64,000 nucleotides of DNA from Pseudomonas denitrificans (nom. rej.) (GTDB lineage Bacteria; Pseudomonadota; Gammaproteobacteria; Pseudomonadales; Pseudomonadaceae). How positions within the stretch are numbered: the first letter of the stretch is position 1; each line of letters begins with the position of its first letter. A program made the position numbers and the translations under genes. Shown here piece by piece: positions 49,847 through 57,493 of this stretch. The DNA is taken from NCBI RefSeq assembly GCF_008807415.1, contig NZ_CP043626.1, positions 1,860,001-1,924,000 on the forward strand. Reading direction: 5' to 3'. Below the pieces are notes generated by a model. That model was not told where the DNA came from, searched no databases, and was given only the letters and a program-made list of their open reading frames with translations.

Positions 49847-50618
49847 CGAGCTGTTTCCCCGTGAGTTTTCCAGCGACGAGCGCATCGATATCGATGTCGG
49901 CAGCCTGCGCCTGCAGGGTAATTTCCTCAGCCCGCGCACTCATGTACCCGGCGTACTCTTCGTGCACGGCTGGGGCGGCAGCCAGGAACGCGATCTCAAT
50001 CGGGCTCGCGGTATCGCCGGGCTTGGCTGCGTCTGCCTGACCTTCGACCTGGCCGGCCACGGCGCTGGCGAAGCGCTGCAGGCTTCCATCACCCGCGAAG
50101 ACAACCTGCGCGACTTGCTGGCCGCCTATGATCGGCTGGCGGCGCACCCACGCATCGACTCCAGCGCCATCGCGGTGGTCGGCACCAGCTATGGCGGCTA
50201 TCTCGCCGCGATCCTCACCGAGTTGCGCGCTGTGCGCTGGCTCGCCCTGCGCGTGCCGGCGATCTACCGCGACGAGGACTGGGACGTGCCCAAGCGCGAC
50301 CTGCCCCGCGACGACCTGATGGCCTACCGCTCCAGCCTGATCCCGGCGGCCAGCAACCGCGCACTGAAGGCCTGTTCCGGATTTCACGGCGATGTGTTGC
50401 TGGTGGAGTCCGAGCACGACAGCTATATCCCGCACCCGACCATCATGAGTTACCGCGCAGCCTTCCAGCGCACACATTCGCTGACTCACCGGATCATCGA
50501 CCAGGCCGACCATGCGCTGAGCAGCGAGACGTCCCAGGCCGCCTACACCGACATCCTGGTGCGCTGGATCACCGAGATGGTGGTCGGCGAGCGGGCCAAC
50601 CGGCTGATCGTCGGCTGA
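49833..50618 (+). CDS. Alpha/beta hydrolase
   Basis: 261 residues. Oxyanion segment FVHGWGGSQERD, nucleophile elbow AVVGTSYGGYLAA (Ser), acid in VESEHDSYIPH (Asp), and base His in IDQADHALS complete the triad. The fold is of the dienelactone-hydrolase/peptidase S9 type; no signal peptide, so cytoplasmic. Substrate unknown. It overlaps the DUF3182 gene by 14 bases and is convergent with the glycosyltransferase operon, 19 bases away. Confidence 0.8.
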   Translation: MSSRDELFPREFSSDERIDIDVGSLRLQGNFLSPRTHVPGVLFVHGWGGSQERDLNRARGIAGLGCVCLTFDLAGHGAGEALQASITREDNLRDLLAAYDRLAAHPRIDSSAIAVVGTSYGGYLAAILTELRAVRWLALRVPAIYRDEDWDVPKRDLPRDDLMAYRSSLIPAASNRALKACSGFHGDVLLVESEHDSYIPHPTIMSYRAAFQRTHSLTHRIIDQADHALSSETSQAAYTDILVRWITEMVVGERANRLIVG

Positions 50619-50637
50619 GCCACACGGCGCCGCCCGT

Positions 50638-51297
50638 TCATCCAGAAGGTGCCGCGAGTCCATCAAGGAACTCGCCGAAACCGTGGCGCGCCCGGCAATC
50701 ACGACGAGCGCTGGTCGTCACGCAGGTCTGGTGCGTCCAGACGATACGAGCGCCGCTGCGCTCCAGGTCGCGGACCAGGTGCACGTCCTCGTCCGCAGGC
50801 AGCGGGCGGAAGCCGCCGGCGCGCTGGTAGGCGCGGGCACAGACGCCCAGGTTGGCGCCATGGATATGCCGGTGGTCCTCGTGGCTCTGGTAATGATCTT
50901 CGTAGATCAGGCGAACCGGCTCCAGGCGGGGCGACCAGTCCTCCACGCGTACAGTGCCGCAGACAGCTTCTGCGCCGAAAGCCAGCTGGCGCACCAGCCA
51001 GTCGCGGTCGACGCTGCTGTCCGCGTCGGTGCAGGCCAGCCAGCGGGCACCCAGTTCCAGCAGACGCGCCGCCCCGGCGCGGCGGGCATGGCCAACGTTG
51101 CGTTCTTCGACTCGCAGCACGGAGACACCCGCTGCGTGCGCCACGGCTTCGCTGCCGTCAGTGCAGGCGTCCAGCACGACAAGGATGCACACCGTTTCCT
51201 CGTTCAGCTCCGGATGCCGTGCCGCCTGCTGCAGCGACGTCAGGCAGGCGCCGAGCAGTTCCGCTTCGTTATGTGCCGGCACCAGTACGCCGATCAT
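50638..51297 (-). CDS. Glycosyltransferase family 2
   Basis: 219 residues from 51297 (MIGVLVPAHNEAELLGACLT). GT-A fold marks: VLVPAHNE, ILVVLDACTDGSE, LACTDADSSVDRDWL (the DxD-like metal site), GANLGVCARAYQRAGGF, and LPADEDVHLVRDLE (catalytic ED). No membrane segment is visible, so it acts in the cytoplasm or at the membrane face. Last gene of a four-gene operon; its start overlaps the methyltransferase stop (ATGA). Donor and acceptor unknown. Confidence 0.8.
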   Translation of the reverse strand: MIGVLVPAHNEAELLGACLTSLQQAARHPELNEETVCILVVLDACTDGSEAVAHAAGVSVLRVEERNVGHARRAGAARLLELGARWLACTDADSSVDRDWLVRQLAFGAEAVCGTVRVEDWSPRLEPVRLIYEDHYQSHEDHRHIHGANLGVCARAYQRAGGFRPLPADEDVHLVRDLERSGARIVWTHQTCVTTSARRDCRARHGFGEFLDGLAAPSG

Positions 51298-51872
51298 GCA
51301 GCGGCCTCGCCGTACCACAGCTCCAGGCGAAAATCCGGCTCGACATGGCTGACCGTGGCTGCAGCGGCCATTGCCCGTGCGAGGTGTTCATGCACCGCAT
51401 CCCCCGTGAGCGAGCAGCCGTCGATGGGATGGCGCCAGTGGCAGGCGACCAGCACGCCGCCCGGCTGCAGGCTGGCCGCCGCGCGCTGGCAGATGCAGGC
51501 CCAGTCGTCAGGCGCCAGGTAATAGCCCAATTCACCCAGCACGATCAGCTCGAAGCGCTCCCGAGGCCAGTCGGCGGGCAGGCAGTGCCTGGCCAGCCGA
51601 ACGTTCTCAAGCCCGGCAAGACGCTGGCGGGCGAGGGCGAGGGCCTCGGCACTGAAGTCGCTGCACAGCAGCGAGTCGACCCTGCCAGCGAGTTCGGCGC
51701 TGGTCTCGCCATTCGCGCAGGCCGGCTCGTAGCCACTGGCGAACCGGCCGCGCGGCAAGCTGGCAAGGATCAACCCGCGCTTGCGGCGCTCGTACCAGGC
51801 AGAGCGGAATGACCAGGGGTCAGGATCGTCACGGAACATCTCGTCGAAATGGCTGGAGGTCAGTGCGCTCAC
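51294..51872 (-). CDS. NodS-like SAM-dependent methyltransferase
   Basis: 192 residues with a GTG start at 51872. The head SHFDEMFRDDPDPWSFRSAWYERRKRGL matches the NodS/class I family (YFD.LY..DPDPW.F..S.YE..K). The SAM loop is unusual: SGYEPACANGETSAELAG in place of E.GCS.G. It continues with DFSAEALALAR and FELIVLGELGYYLAPDD. NodS N-methylates the deacetylated glucosamine of Nod factors. The start overlaps the PIG-L gene by 4 bases (GTGA). The N-methyltransferase reading follows from family and neighbours, not from proof. Confidence 0.75.
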   Translation of the reverse strand: MSALTSSHFDEMFRDDPDPWSFRSAWYERRKRGLILASLPRGRFASGYEPACANGETSAELAGRVDSLLCSDFSAEALALARQRLAGLENVRLARHCLPADWPRERFELIVLGELGYYLAPDDWACICQRAAASLQPGGVLVACHWRHPIDGCSLTGDAVHEHLARAMAAAATVSHVEPDFRLELWYGEAAA

Positions 51873-52612
51873 AGGAAATACACCTCGAAGGGTTGCAGCA
51901 GGGTCTCCAGCAGGCGCGCATCGAGGATCGGCCGGGGGCCTTCGAGCTGGCTGGCGTGCGCGTGGATCGCCCGGCGTTTGCGCTGCATCGCGGCCTCGTC
52001 GATATCCAGTCGGTGCGCCCTGGCCCAGGGCAGGCGCGGGTCGCCGGGCGAGGCCCAGTGCCAGGCCCAGATTGGCGCTTCAATATGCCGGGCGCCGCAG
52101 CGCGCGGCGGTCTGGGCGCAGGCCAGCCCGGTGGCCTCGTGGTCGCGGTGGCCGTCGTGGCGCCAGGTGCTGATCAACCGATCGCCGGGTCGTATCCATT
52201 CGGTCAGCGCTTCTGCCAGGGCATCGGCTTGTACACCACTGTCCGGCAGGTGCAGGCGCTGCCATTGCCATGAGAGGCGATCGAGACCCAGTTCGGCCAG
52301 TGCGCGACGGCTTTCTTCCTGCCGAGTCGTGCGCAGGCGCTGCGGCGTCCAGTGCGGCGAGTCCGGGTGGCTGCCTTCACCATCAGTGACAGAGATCAGC
52401 AGCCCCTCGCGATCACCGGCAAGACTGGCCAACAGGCCGCCGCACGCCAGTACCTCGTCGTCGGGATGCGGCGCCACCACCACCAACCGCCGGCCCGCCG
52501 GGAACAGCTCGCGGCTGCTGATTCGCGGCAGCCGATCCAACTGCCCGCCGGCCCGCCAGGCTGAGATGGGCGTGCCGGCCGAACCGGCGATCAGGTCGAC
52601 AGCGTCACTCAC
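51869..52612 (-). CDS. PIG-L family deacetylase
   Basis: 247 residues with GTG start at 52612, overlapping the dehydrogenase gene by 4 bases (GTGA); the longer open frame to 52981 is antiparallel noise with Arg-rich sequence. Zn site: VVVAPHPDDEVLACGG and later WRHDGHRDHEATG, the AHPDDE and HxxH motifs of LmbE/PIG-L enzymes, which deacetylate GlcNAc and like N-acetyl sugars. ISVTDGEGSHPDSPHW fits the family loop. The sugar is likely one built by the operon glycosyltransferase (inference). Confidence 0.85.
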   Translation of the reverse strand: MSDAVDLIAGSAGTPISAWRAGGQLDRLPRISSRELFPAGRRLVVVAPHPDDEVLACGGLLASLAGDREGLLISVTDGEGSHPDSPHWTPQRLRTTRQEESRRALAELGLDRLSWQWQRLHLPDSGVQADALAEALTEWIRPGDRLISTWRHDGHRDHEATGLACAQTAARCGARHIEAPIWAWHWASPGDPRLPWARAHRLDIDEAAMQRKRRAIHAHASQLEGPRPILDARLLETLLQPFEVYFL

Positions 52613-53628
52613 AACGCCCACCGTTCGTGGCGCTGGTTCGCCAGCTGCAGTCCAAGGTGCGCCAGGTCGCGCTCGCCGTGGCTCTGGCGGAGAAATACCG
52701 GCAGGTCGGCGGCAATCCGGGCGAAGCGCCGGTCGCGGCAGAAAGGCGTGGCGCCAAGGGCGTGGCCGACGTGCCATTGCACAGCCTCGACCGCGCCTTC
52801 GACCTGGGCACGTACCCGGCGCGCGGGCAGCTCGGAGTCGGCCTCCGGGTTGTCGTCGATCCAGCTGGCGCATTCGCGCAATGCACCGGCGGCGCCCGCC
52901 AGCGCGGCATCCACCGCGCCCAGATGGGCCATGGCGTGCACGTCTTCGGCCCGGCCATTGCGCAGGTAACTGGCCAGGCAACTGGCAGCGCCGTACCAGC
53001 AGGCGGCTATGCCGGCGCCGCCGTGCCAGAAACCCGGCCGCTGCAGATAGGCCTGCGGATTGCCTACGCAGCGCGCCAGTACCCCCTGGAAATCAACCGT
53101 GGCGCTGCGGGTAGCCGCCATGCCGACGGCATGCCAATCGCCATCGCCCATCCTTACGCCCGGCTGGTCGAGGGTCACGGCAATCAACTGCGGGCGATCC
53201 TGCTCATCCTTGGCCGTCACCAGCGCGTGCTCCACCAGCGAGGCGCCCGAGCACCATGGCTTGCTGCCGCTGATGCGCACGAACCCGGCCTCGCGGGCAA
53301 CGATCCTCACGCTGGTGCCCGGCGGCTCGGCCGCCCAGACCGCCCAGGTGCCGGGACGGGTTTCTCCCTCCAGTTCGCCAAGGATGGCCAAGGCGTCGGT
53401 ATGCCCCTCGTACAGCTTGAGCAGCGACAGATCGCTGCCGGCTACCGCCGACAGAGCCTGCCAGCGGCGCAGGGTGGCGCCGCTCCCCGGGCTGGGCAGC
53501 AGGTCCAGCCCGCTGTCGCTCAGGGTGCGCAGCGTGTGGCCGAGCGTGGCTTGCTGCTGGTCGGCGTGCAGCGGCAGTTCGAAATCCTGGAGCAGGGCGC
53601 ACAGTGCATTCAGGCCATCCTGGGTCAT
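52609..53628 (-). CDS. Acyl-CoA dehydrogenase-like flavoprotein
   Basis: 339 residues, short for an acyl-CoA dehydrogenase (about 380). Middle-domain marks are present: WAVWAAEPPGTSVRIV, SGSKPWCSGASLVEHALVTA, and MGDGDWHAVGMAATRSATVD; the C-terminal helical domain is reduced. No obvious catalytic Glu could be placed. It may oxidise a carrier-bound or sugar-linked acyl or amine group rather than CoA esters. First gene of the four-gene operon, with a GAAC-N17-TC element 31 bases upstream. Confidence 0.75.
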   Translation of the reverse strand: MTQDGLNALCALLQDFELPLHADQQQATLGHTLRTLSDSGLDLLPSPGSGATLRRWQALSAVAGSDLSLLKLYEGHTDALAILGELEGETRPGTWAVWAAEPPGTSVRIVAREAGFVRISGSKPWCSGASLVEHALVTAKDEQDRPQLIAVTLDQPGVRMGDGDWHAVGMAATRSATVDFQGVLARCVGNPQAYLQRPGFWHGGAGIAACWYGAASCLASYLRNGRAEDVHAMAHLGAVDAALAGAAGALRECASWIDDNPEADSELPARRVRAQVEGAVEAVQWHVGHALGATPFCRDRRFARIAADLPVFLRQSHGERDLAHLGLQLANQRHERWAL

Positions 53629-53658
53629 GGCGATGTCCGATGGTGAGGGGCTTATTCA

Positions 53659-53687
53659 TCCGGACTGACTTTGCCGCGCATGGGTTC
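53659..53687 (-). promoter_or_regulatory. GAAC-N17-TC promoter candidate for the four-gene operon
   Basis: GAACCC and TCCGGA on the minus strand, 17 bp apart, 31 bases before 53628. Confidence 0.35.
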
Positions 53688-53769
53688 AAACCCTCTGCGT
53701 GCCGTTCGTAGGGAAGGCGACCACGCTGGAAAGACACCTCGTAAAGCCTCGCCGCTGACGAATTGTTCT

Positions 53770-53797
53770 GAACCCGTCCCGACAGGGCCGGTCGGTC
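53770..53797 (+). promoter_or_regulatory. AlgU/RpoE-like promoter candidate for the TPP enzyme gene
   Basis: GAACCC, 16 bp, TCGGTC, ending 59 bases before ATG 53857. It stands back to back with the candidate at 53659-53687 for the divergent operon. Confidence 0.35.
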
Positions 53798-53856
53798 GAG
53801 AAAGGGGCGCAATGCCTGCGCTGCGCAATTCCCTCGCCAATCCAACGGAGGAAAGC

Positions 53857-55626
53857 ATGTCCCAGACGGTCGCCGATCAATTGCTCGAACGCCTCACCCG
53901 GTGGGGCGTACAACGCGTCTTCGGCTATCCCGGCGACGGCATCAACGGAATCATGGGAGCCTTCGGCCGGCACGCCGAAGACTTCGACTACATTCGCGTG
54001 CGCCACGAGGAAATGGCTGCCTTCATGGCCGGCGCCCACGCCAAGTTCACCGGTGACGTGGGCGTCTGCCTGGCGACCTCCGGGCCGGGCGCCATCCACC
54101 TGCTGAACGGCCTTTACGATGCGCGCATGGACCACCAGCCGGTGTTGGCCATCGTCGGCCAGCAGGCGGTGACTTCCCTGGGCAGCGACTACCAGCAGGA
54201 AGTGGACCTGCATACGCTGTTCCGCGACGTGAGCAATTATGTGGAGACCGTGGCCAGCCCGAGCCAGTTGCTCCATGTGATCGACCGAGCATTGCGGGTC
54301 GCCTGCAGCGAGCGCCAGGTCGCCACCGTGATCATCCCCAACGACGTGCAGCAGATGCCGGCGGAAAAGCCACCACACAAGCATGGCCATGTCTATTCGG
54401 GGGTCGGCTTCATCGCACCGCGGCCCTATGCTCGCGAGGAAGAGCTGGTGGCCGCCGCGGAAATCCTCAATGCCGGGCGCAAGGTCGCCATCCTGGTCGG
54501 TGCCGGTGCGCTGGGGGCTCACCAGGAAGTCGAGGCGGTGGCCGAGGCGCTTTCCGCGGGTGTTGCCAAGGCGCTGTTGGGCAAGATGGTGATCGCCGAC
54601 GACCTGCCTTACGTGACAGGCTCCATCGGCCTGCTCGGCACCCGCGCCAGCGCCGAGCTGATGGAGCGCTGCGACACGCTGTTGATGATCGGCACCACCT
54701 TTCCCTACAGCGAATTTCTACCCAGGCCGGGGCAGGCAAGGGCGGTGCAGATCGACCTGCAGGCACGCAACGTCAGCATGCGTTACCCCATCGACCAGGT
54801 ATTGCTGGGCGACGCCGGGGAAACCCTGCAGCGCCTGTTGCCGCTGCTCAAGCCCAAGCGCCACGGTACCTGGCGCATCCGTATCGAGAAGGCGGTGGAG
54901 AACAGCTGGAAGGAGCTGCGCGAGCAGGCGATGAAGCCCGCCGAACCGATCAACCCGCAGCGGGTGTTCTGGGAGCTTTCGCCGCAATTGCCGGACGATG
55001 TGATCCTGGCGGGCGACAGCGGCTCCCACACCAACTGGTATGCCCGCGACCTGCGTGCGCGCCCCGGCATGCTCGGCTCGCTCTCCGGCAAGCTGGCCAG
55101 CATGGGTAGCGGAGTGCCCTACGCCCTGGCGGCCAAGCTGGCGCACCCCGAGCGCCCGGTGATCGCCATGGTCGGCGACGGCGCCATGCAGATGAACGGA
55201 AACGCCGAACTGGTCACCGTGCAGCAGTACCACAAGCGCTGGAAGGACAACCCGACCTTCATCGTGCTGGTGCTCAACAACGGCGACCTCAACCAGGTCA
55301 CCTGGGAACAGCGCGCCCTGGCCGGCGACCCGGAGTTTGCCGCTGCCCAGGAAGTCATCGACTTCCCTTATGCGCGCTATGCCGAGCTGCTGGGCTTTCG
55401 CGGCATCCGCGTGACCGACCCCGCGCATCTGGGCGCAGCCTGGCAGGAAGCCTTCGAATCCGACCGCCCGGTGCTGCTGGAGGTGCTCACCGATCCCGAC
55501 GTACCGCCACTGCCGCCGCACATCAGCTTCGAGCAGGCGCGCAACCTGCTCGGCGCCTTGCCCGGCGACCCGCGCCGCTGGGGCGTGCTGCGCCAGAGCG
55601 CGCGGCAGTTGCTGGCGCGCAAATGA
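53857..55626 (+). CDS. TPP-dependent enzyme, pyruvate oxidase/acetolactate synthase family
   Basis: 589 residues from ATG 53857 (after GGAGG), MSQTVADQLLERLTRWGVQR. N-terminal TPP domain: GYPGDGINGIMGAF, RVRHEEMAAFMAGAHAKFTG (catalytic Glu), CLATSGPGAIHLLNGLYDA. Middle FAD/ADP-type domain, then C-terminal MVGDGAMQMNGNAELVTVQQ with GDG...N diphosphate/Mg motif. It is closer to PoxB-like pyruvate oxidases than to acetolactate synthase, but lacks a clear PoxB C-terminal membrane-binding helix. Probably decarboxylates pyruvate under stress or stationary phase. The substrate is unproven. Confidence 0.8.
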   Translation: MSQTVADQLLERLTRWGVQRVFGYPGDGINGIMGAFGRHAEDFDYIRVRHEEMAAFMAGAHAKFTGDVGVCLATSGPGAIHLLNGLYDARMDHQPVLAIVGQQAVTSLGSDYQQEVDLHTLFRDVSNYVETVASPSQLLHVIDRALRVACSERQVATVIIPNDVQQMPAEKPPHKHGHVYSGVGFIAPRPYAREEELVAAAEILNAGRKVAILVGAGALGAHQEVEAVAEALSAGVAKALLGKMVIADDLPYVTGSIGLLGTRASAELMERCDTLLMIGTTFPYSEFLPRPGQARAVQIDLQARNVSMRYPIDQVLLGDAGETLQRLLPLLKPKRHGTWRIRIEKAVENSWKELREQAMKPAEPINPQRVFWELSPQLPDDVILAGDSGSHTNWYARDLRARPGMLGSLSGKLASMGSGVPYALAAKLAHPERPVIAMVGDGAMQMNGNAELVTVQQYHKRWKDNPTFIVLVLNNGDLNQVTWEQRALAGDPEFAAAQEVIDFPYARYAELLGFRGIRVTDPAHLGAAWQEAFESDRPVLLEVLTDPDVPPLPPHISFEQARNLLGALPGDPRRWGVLRQSARQLLARK

Positions 55627-55681
55627 TCCAACCCGAACTGATCCGCCCCCCGAACTGATCCAACCCCGAATTGATCCAACC
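55624..55681 (+). repeat. Short tandem repeat after the TPP enzyme gene
   Basis: Three and a half units of 15-17 bases based on TGATCCAACCCGAAC start at the stop codon itself (the first TGA is the stop) and run to 15 bases before the next start. The unit holds GAACT-GATCC, but spacing does not fit the promoter pattern. Confidence 0.7.
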
Positions 55682-55696
55682 AGAGGAGAGCGCACC

Positions 55697-55990
55697 ATGA
55701 ACAAAACCAGACTCACCCGGCCCTTTGCCGCCGTTCTGCTGGCCTGGCTGTCCATCGGACTGATTCCAGCCTACGCCGCCGAGGCGACCAACCAGGTGCC
55801 GACCAACGAAAAGCCCCACGGCCAGAGCCCCGGCCAGGCGCCTACGCCGCCGGCTTCGCAGCAGAAGCAGAAGGACGAAGGCCGCACCGACGACAACAGC
55901 CAGGTGCAGTCCCAGGAAAGCAGGGACAAGCAGAAGAGCAAGAACCACGACAACACCCAGAAGAAGGGCACGACGCCTGACGCGTATTGA
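55697..55990 (+). CDS. Small exported hydrophilic protein
   Basis: 97 residues: signal peptide PFAAVLLAWLSIGLIPAYA cut before AEATN, then 65 residues rich in Gln, Lys, Pro, Ser and Asp with no hydrophobic core (SQQKQKDEGRTDDNSQ). This looks disordered and periplasmic. AGAGGAGAG stands before ATG 55697. Not recognised; a desiccation or osmotic role would fit the surroundings but is only inferred. Confidence 0.65.
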   Translation: MNKTRLTRPFAAVLLAWLSIGLIPAYAAEATNQVPTNEKPHGQSPGQAPTPPASQQKQKDEGRTDDNSQVQSQESRDKQKSKNHDNTQKKGTTPDAY

Positions 55991-56030
55991 GCCGGGTGTG
56001 CGTTGCAGGCGCTTGCATCCCGTGGGGCGA

Positions 56031-56056
56031 CCTGCAGGAGCGGGCCATGCCCGTGA
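56031..56056 (+). repeat. REP-like element
   Basis: CTGCAGGAGCGGGCCATGCCCGTGAA carries the Pseudomonas REP core (TGTAGGAGCGGGCC..GCCCGCGA-like) with a GCGGGC-AT-GCCCG hairpin. It lies between genes, as these do. Confidence 0.6.
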
Positions 56057-56098
56057 ACTCGCCTTCAGCCGATCGCGGCTCCCGGCCATGGTTTTTCT

Positions 56099-56127
56099 GA
56101 ACTCGTGGCGCGGGCGCCGCCTCTACC
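56099..56127 (+). promoter_or_regulatory. GAAC-N17-TC promoter candidate
   Basis: GAACTC and TCTACC are 17 bp apart, 31 bases before ATG 56159. It could drive the small basic protein and the iron-permease-like gene. Confidence 0.35.
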
Positions 56128-56158
56128 GGACAGGTACCCCTATTGCGGAGAGCACGCC

Positions 56159-56293
56159 ATGACCGCCCCTCGGACTGCTTCCGCCGGCAAACCCGGCGGT
56201 CGGAAGCACAAGGTCCTGGAAAAGCCGACGCCGCCGCGCGAAGTCACCATCACCGTCCCTGAGCGCACTGTCCATGTCGAACGCGGCGAATAA
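56159..56293 (+). CDS. Small basic hypothetical protein (44 aa)
   Basis: ATG 56159 after GGAGAG; 44 codons, MTAPRTASAGKPGGRKHKVL to VHVERGE, TAA at 56291-56293. The N-half is basic and flexible; the C-half has strand-like TITVPERTVHV. Its stop overlaps the next start (56274) by 20 bases, which supports real translation. Function unknown. Confidence 0.5.
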   Translation: MTAPRTASAGKPGGRKHKVLEKPTPPREVTITVPERTVHVERGE

Positions 56294-56738
56294 TTCCCCC
56301 GACGAGAAAAAGGCCGGGGCCAGCTTCTCGCGCTTCGCCCAGGCCCTGTCGCAATGGGCCGGTCGCCCGCTGACCTTCGCCCTCGCCTGCGTGCTGCTGG
56401 TGGGGTGGGCGCTCAGCGGGCCGTTCTTCCATTTCAACGACACCTGGCAACTGGTGATCAACACCTCGACCACCATCATCACCTTCCTCATGGTGTTCCT
56501 CATCCAGAGCACCCAGAACCGCGACACCGACGCGCTGCACATCAAGATCGACGAACTCCTGCGCACCACCCATCACGCCCACCGCGTGCTCATGGGGCTG
56601 GACGACATGGGCAGCGAAGAACTGCAGAAGCTGCGCAAGACCTACGAGGAAATGGGCGAGGAGAACAACGCCACGGAAGGTTCGCCACAGAAAGTGGCCA
56701 ACCGGGAAGAACAGCAGGAGCGCAATCCGGGGGATTGA
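56274..56738 (+). CDS. Low-affinity iron permease-like membrane protein
   Basis: 154 residues. Two membrane helices (RPLTFALACVLLVGWALSG; VINTSTTIITFLMVFLIQST) followed by NRDTDALHIKIDELLRTTHHAHRVLMGLDD, the PF04120 pattern of FSFR...G.P..F......VV.W...GP.F...D.WQL.INT.TTI.TFLMVFLIQ.TQ.RD. The name low-affinity iron permease comes from a yeast relative; bacterial function is not proven. The tail is acidic and soluble. CGAACGCGG leaves a weak ribosome site, so coupling to the gene before is likely. Confidence 0.8.
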   Translation: MSNAANNSPDEKKAGASFSRFAQALSQWAGRPLTFALACVLLVGWALSGPFFHFNDTWQLVINTSTTIITFLMVFLIQSTQNRDTDALHIKIDELLRTTHHAHRVLMGLDDMGSEELQKLRKTYEEMGEENNATEGSPQKVANREEQQERNPGD

Positions 56739-56905
56739 AATCCAGTCATGCCTCGCGGCGATGGTGTTCCACGGCGCCACGCGGACTCAGCGCGAGTCTA
56801 AGAGCTGCAGCCGGGGCTGATCCACGAGGTCGACGGCGCGCAGATTGGCGCCGAAGACTGCCAATGAAACAAGCACTCCTGAATGACCGGTGCGACGGAA
56901 ACATC

Positions 56906-56933
56906 GAACGATCGCGGCGACTGCCTTTCCACC
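56906..56933 (+). promoter_or_regulatory. AlgU/RpoE-like promoter candidate for CBS gene
   Basis: GAACGA, 16 bp, TCCACC, ending 31 bases before ATG 56965. Confidence 0.4.
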
Positions 56934-56964
56934 GAACGACAGCCACGACACAGGAGGACATGTC

Positions 56965-57423
56965 ATGAGAGACCAAGCCCGAAGTGACCGCTCGACCGAA
57001 CGCAGCTCCATGGCCGTACGCGAGATCATGAGCCGCGAGGTGCGCACCATTTCCCCGGACACCACGCTGCAGGAGGCTGCACTGCTGATGCGGCAGGTGG
57101 ACGTCGGCGCCTTGCTGGTCAACGACAACGACCACCTCAGCGGCATCCTCACCGACCGTGACCTGGTTGTGCGCGGCCTGGCCGACGGGCTGAACCTGAG
57201 CACGCCGGTGAGCGAAGTGATGAGCGAGGATGTCTGCTACTGCTTCGATGACGAGTCCGTCGACCATGTGGCGAAGAACATGGCGCAGATCGAGAAGCGC
57301 CGCCTGGCCGTGGTCAACCGCGAGAAGCGCCTGGTGGGCATCGTCTCCCTGGCCAACGTCGCCAGCTGCAATGCCGACAAGCTCAGTGCCAATCTCCTGC
57401 GCTCGGTGGCGCGGGCGCATTGA
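56965..57423 (+). CDS. CBS-domain pair protein
   Basis: 152 residues from ATG 56965 (after AGGAGG). Two CBS motifs in tandem: MAVREIMSREVRTISPDTTL..AA.LM...VG.LLV.....L.GILTDRDLVVR, and VSEVMSEDVCYCFDDESVDH...M....RRLAV....RLVGIVSLA. Such stand-alone pairs bind adenosyl ligands (AMP, ATP, SAM) and signal energy state. The partner is unknown. Followed by the PfpI-like gene after 70 bases, likely one transcript. Confidence 0.85.
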   Translation: MRDQARSDRSTERSSMAVREIMSREVRTISPDTTLQEAALLMRQVDVGALLVNDNDHLSGILTDRDLVVRGLADGLNLSTPVSEVMSEDVCYCFDDESVDHVAKNMAQIEKRRLAVVNREKRLVGIVSLANVASCNADKLSANLLRSVARAH

Positions 57424-57493
57424 TCCGTCACAACCGCAACCCATCCGCGAGCAGGGCGCCCCAGCGGCGTCCTGCTCCAGAGGAGGTCTATCC

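Noticed and set aside
51869..52981. A 370-residue version of the PIG-L protein
   Set aside because: The extra 123 N-terminal residues lie antisense-like within the dehydrogenase gene, are Arg/Pro noise, and the GTG at 52612 overlaps the previous stop in the same way as the other junctions.
56863..56967. A 34-codon frame starting MKQALLNDRC before the CBS gene
   Set aside because: No ribosome site, and it would run through the promoter candidate and the ribosome site of the CBS gene.
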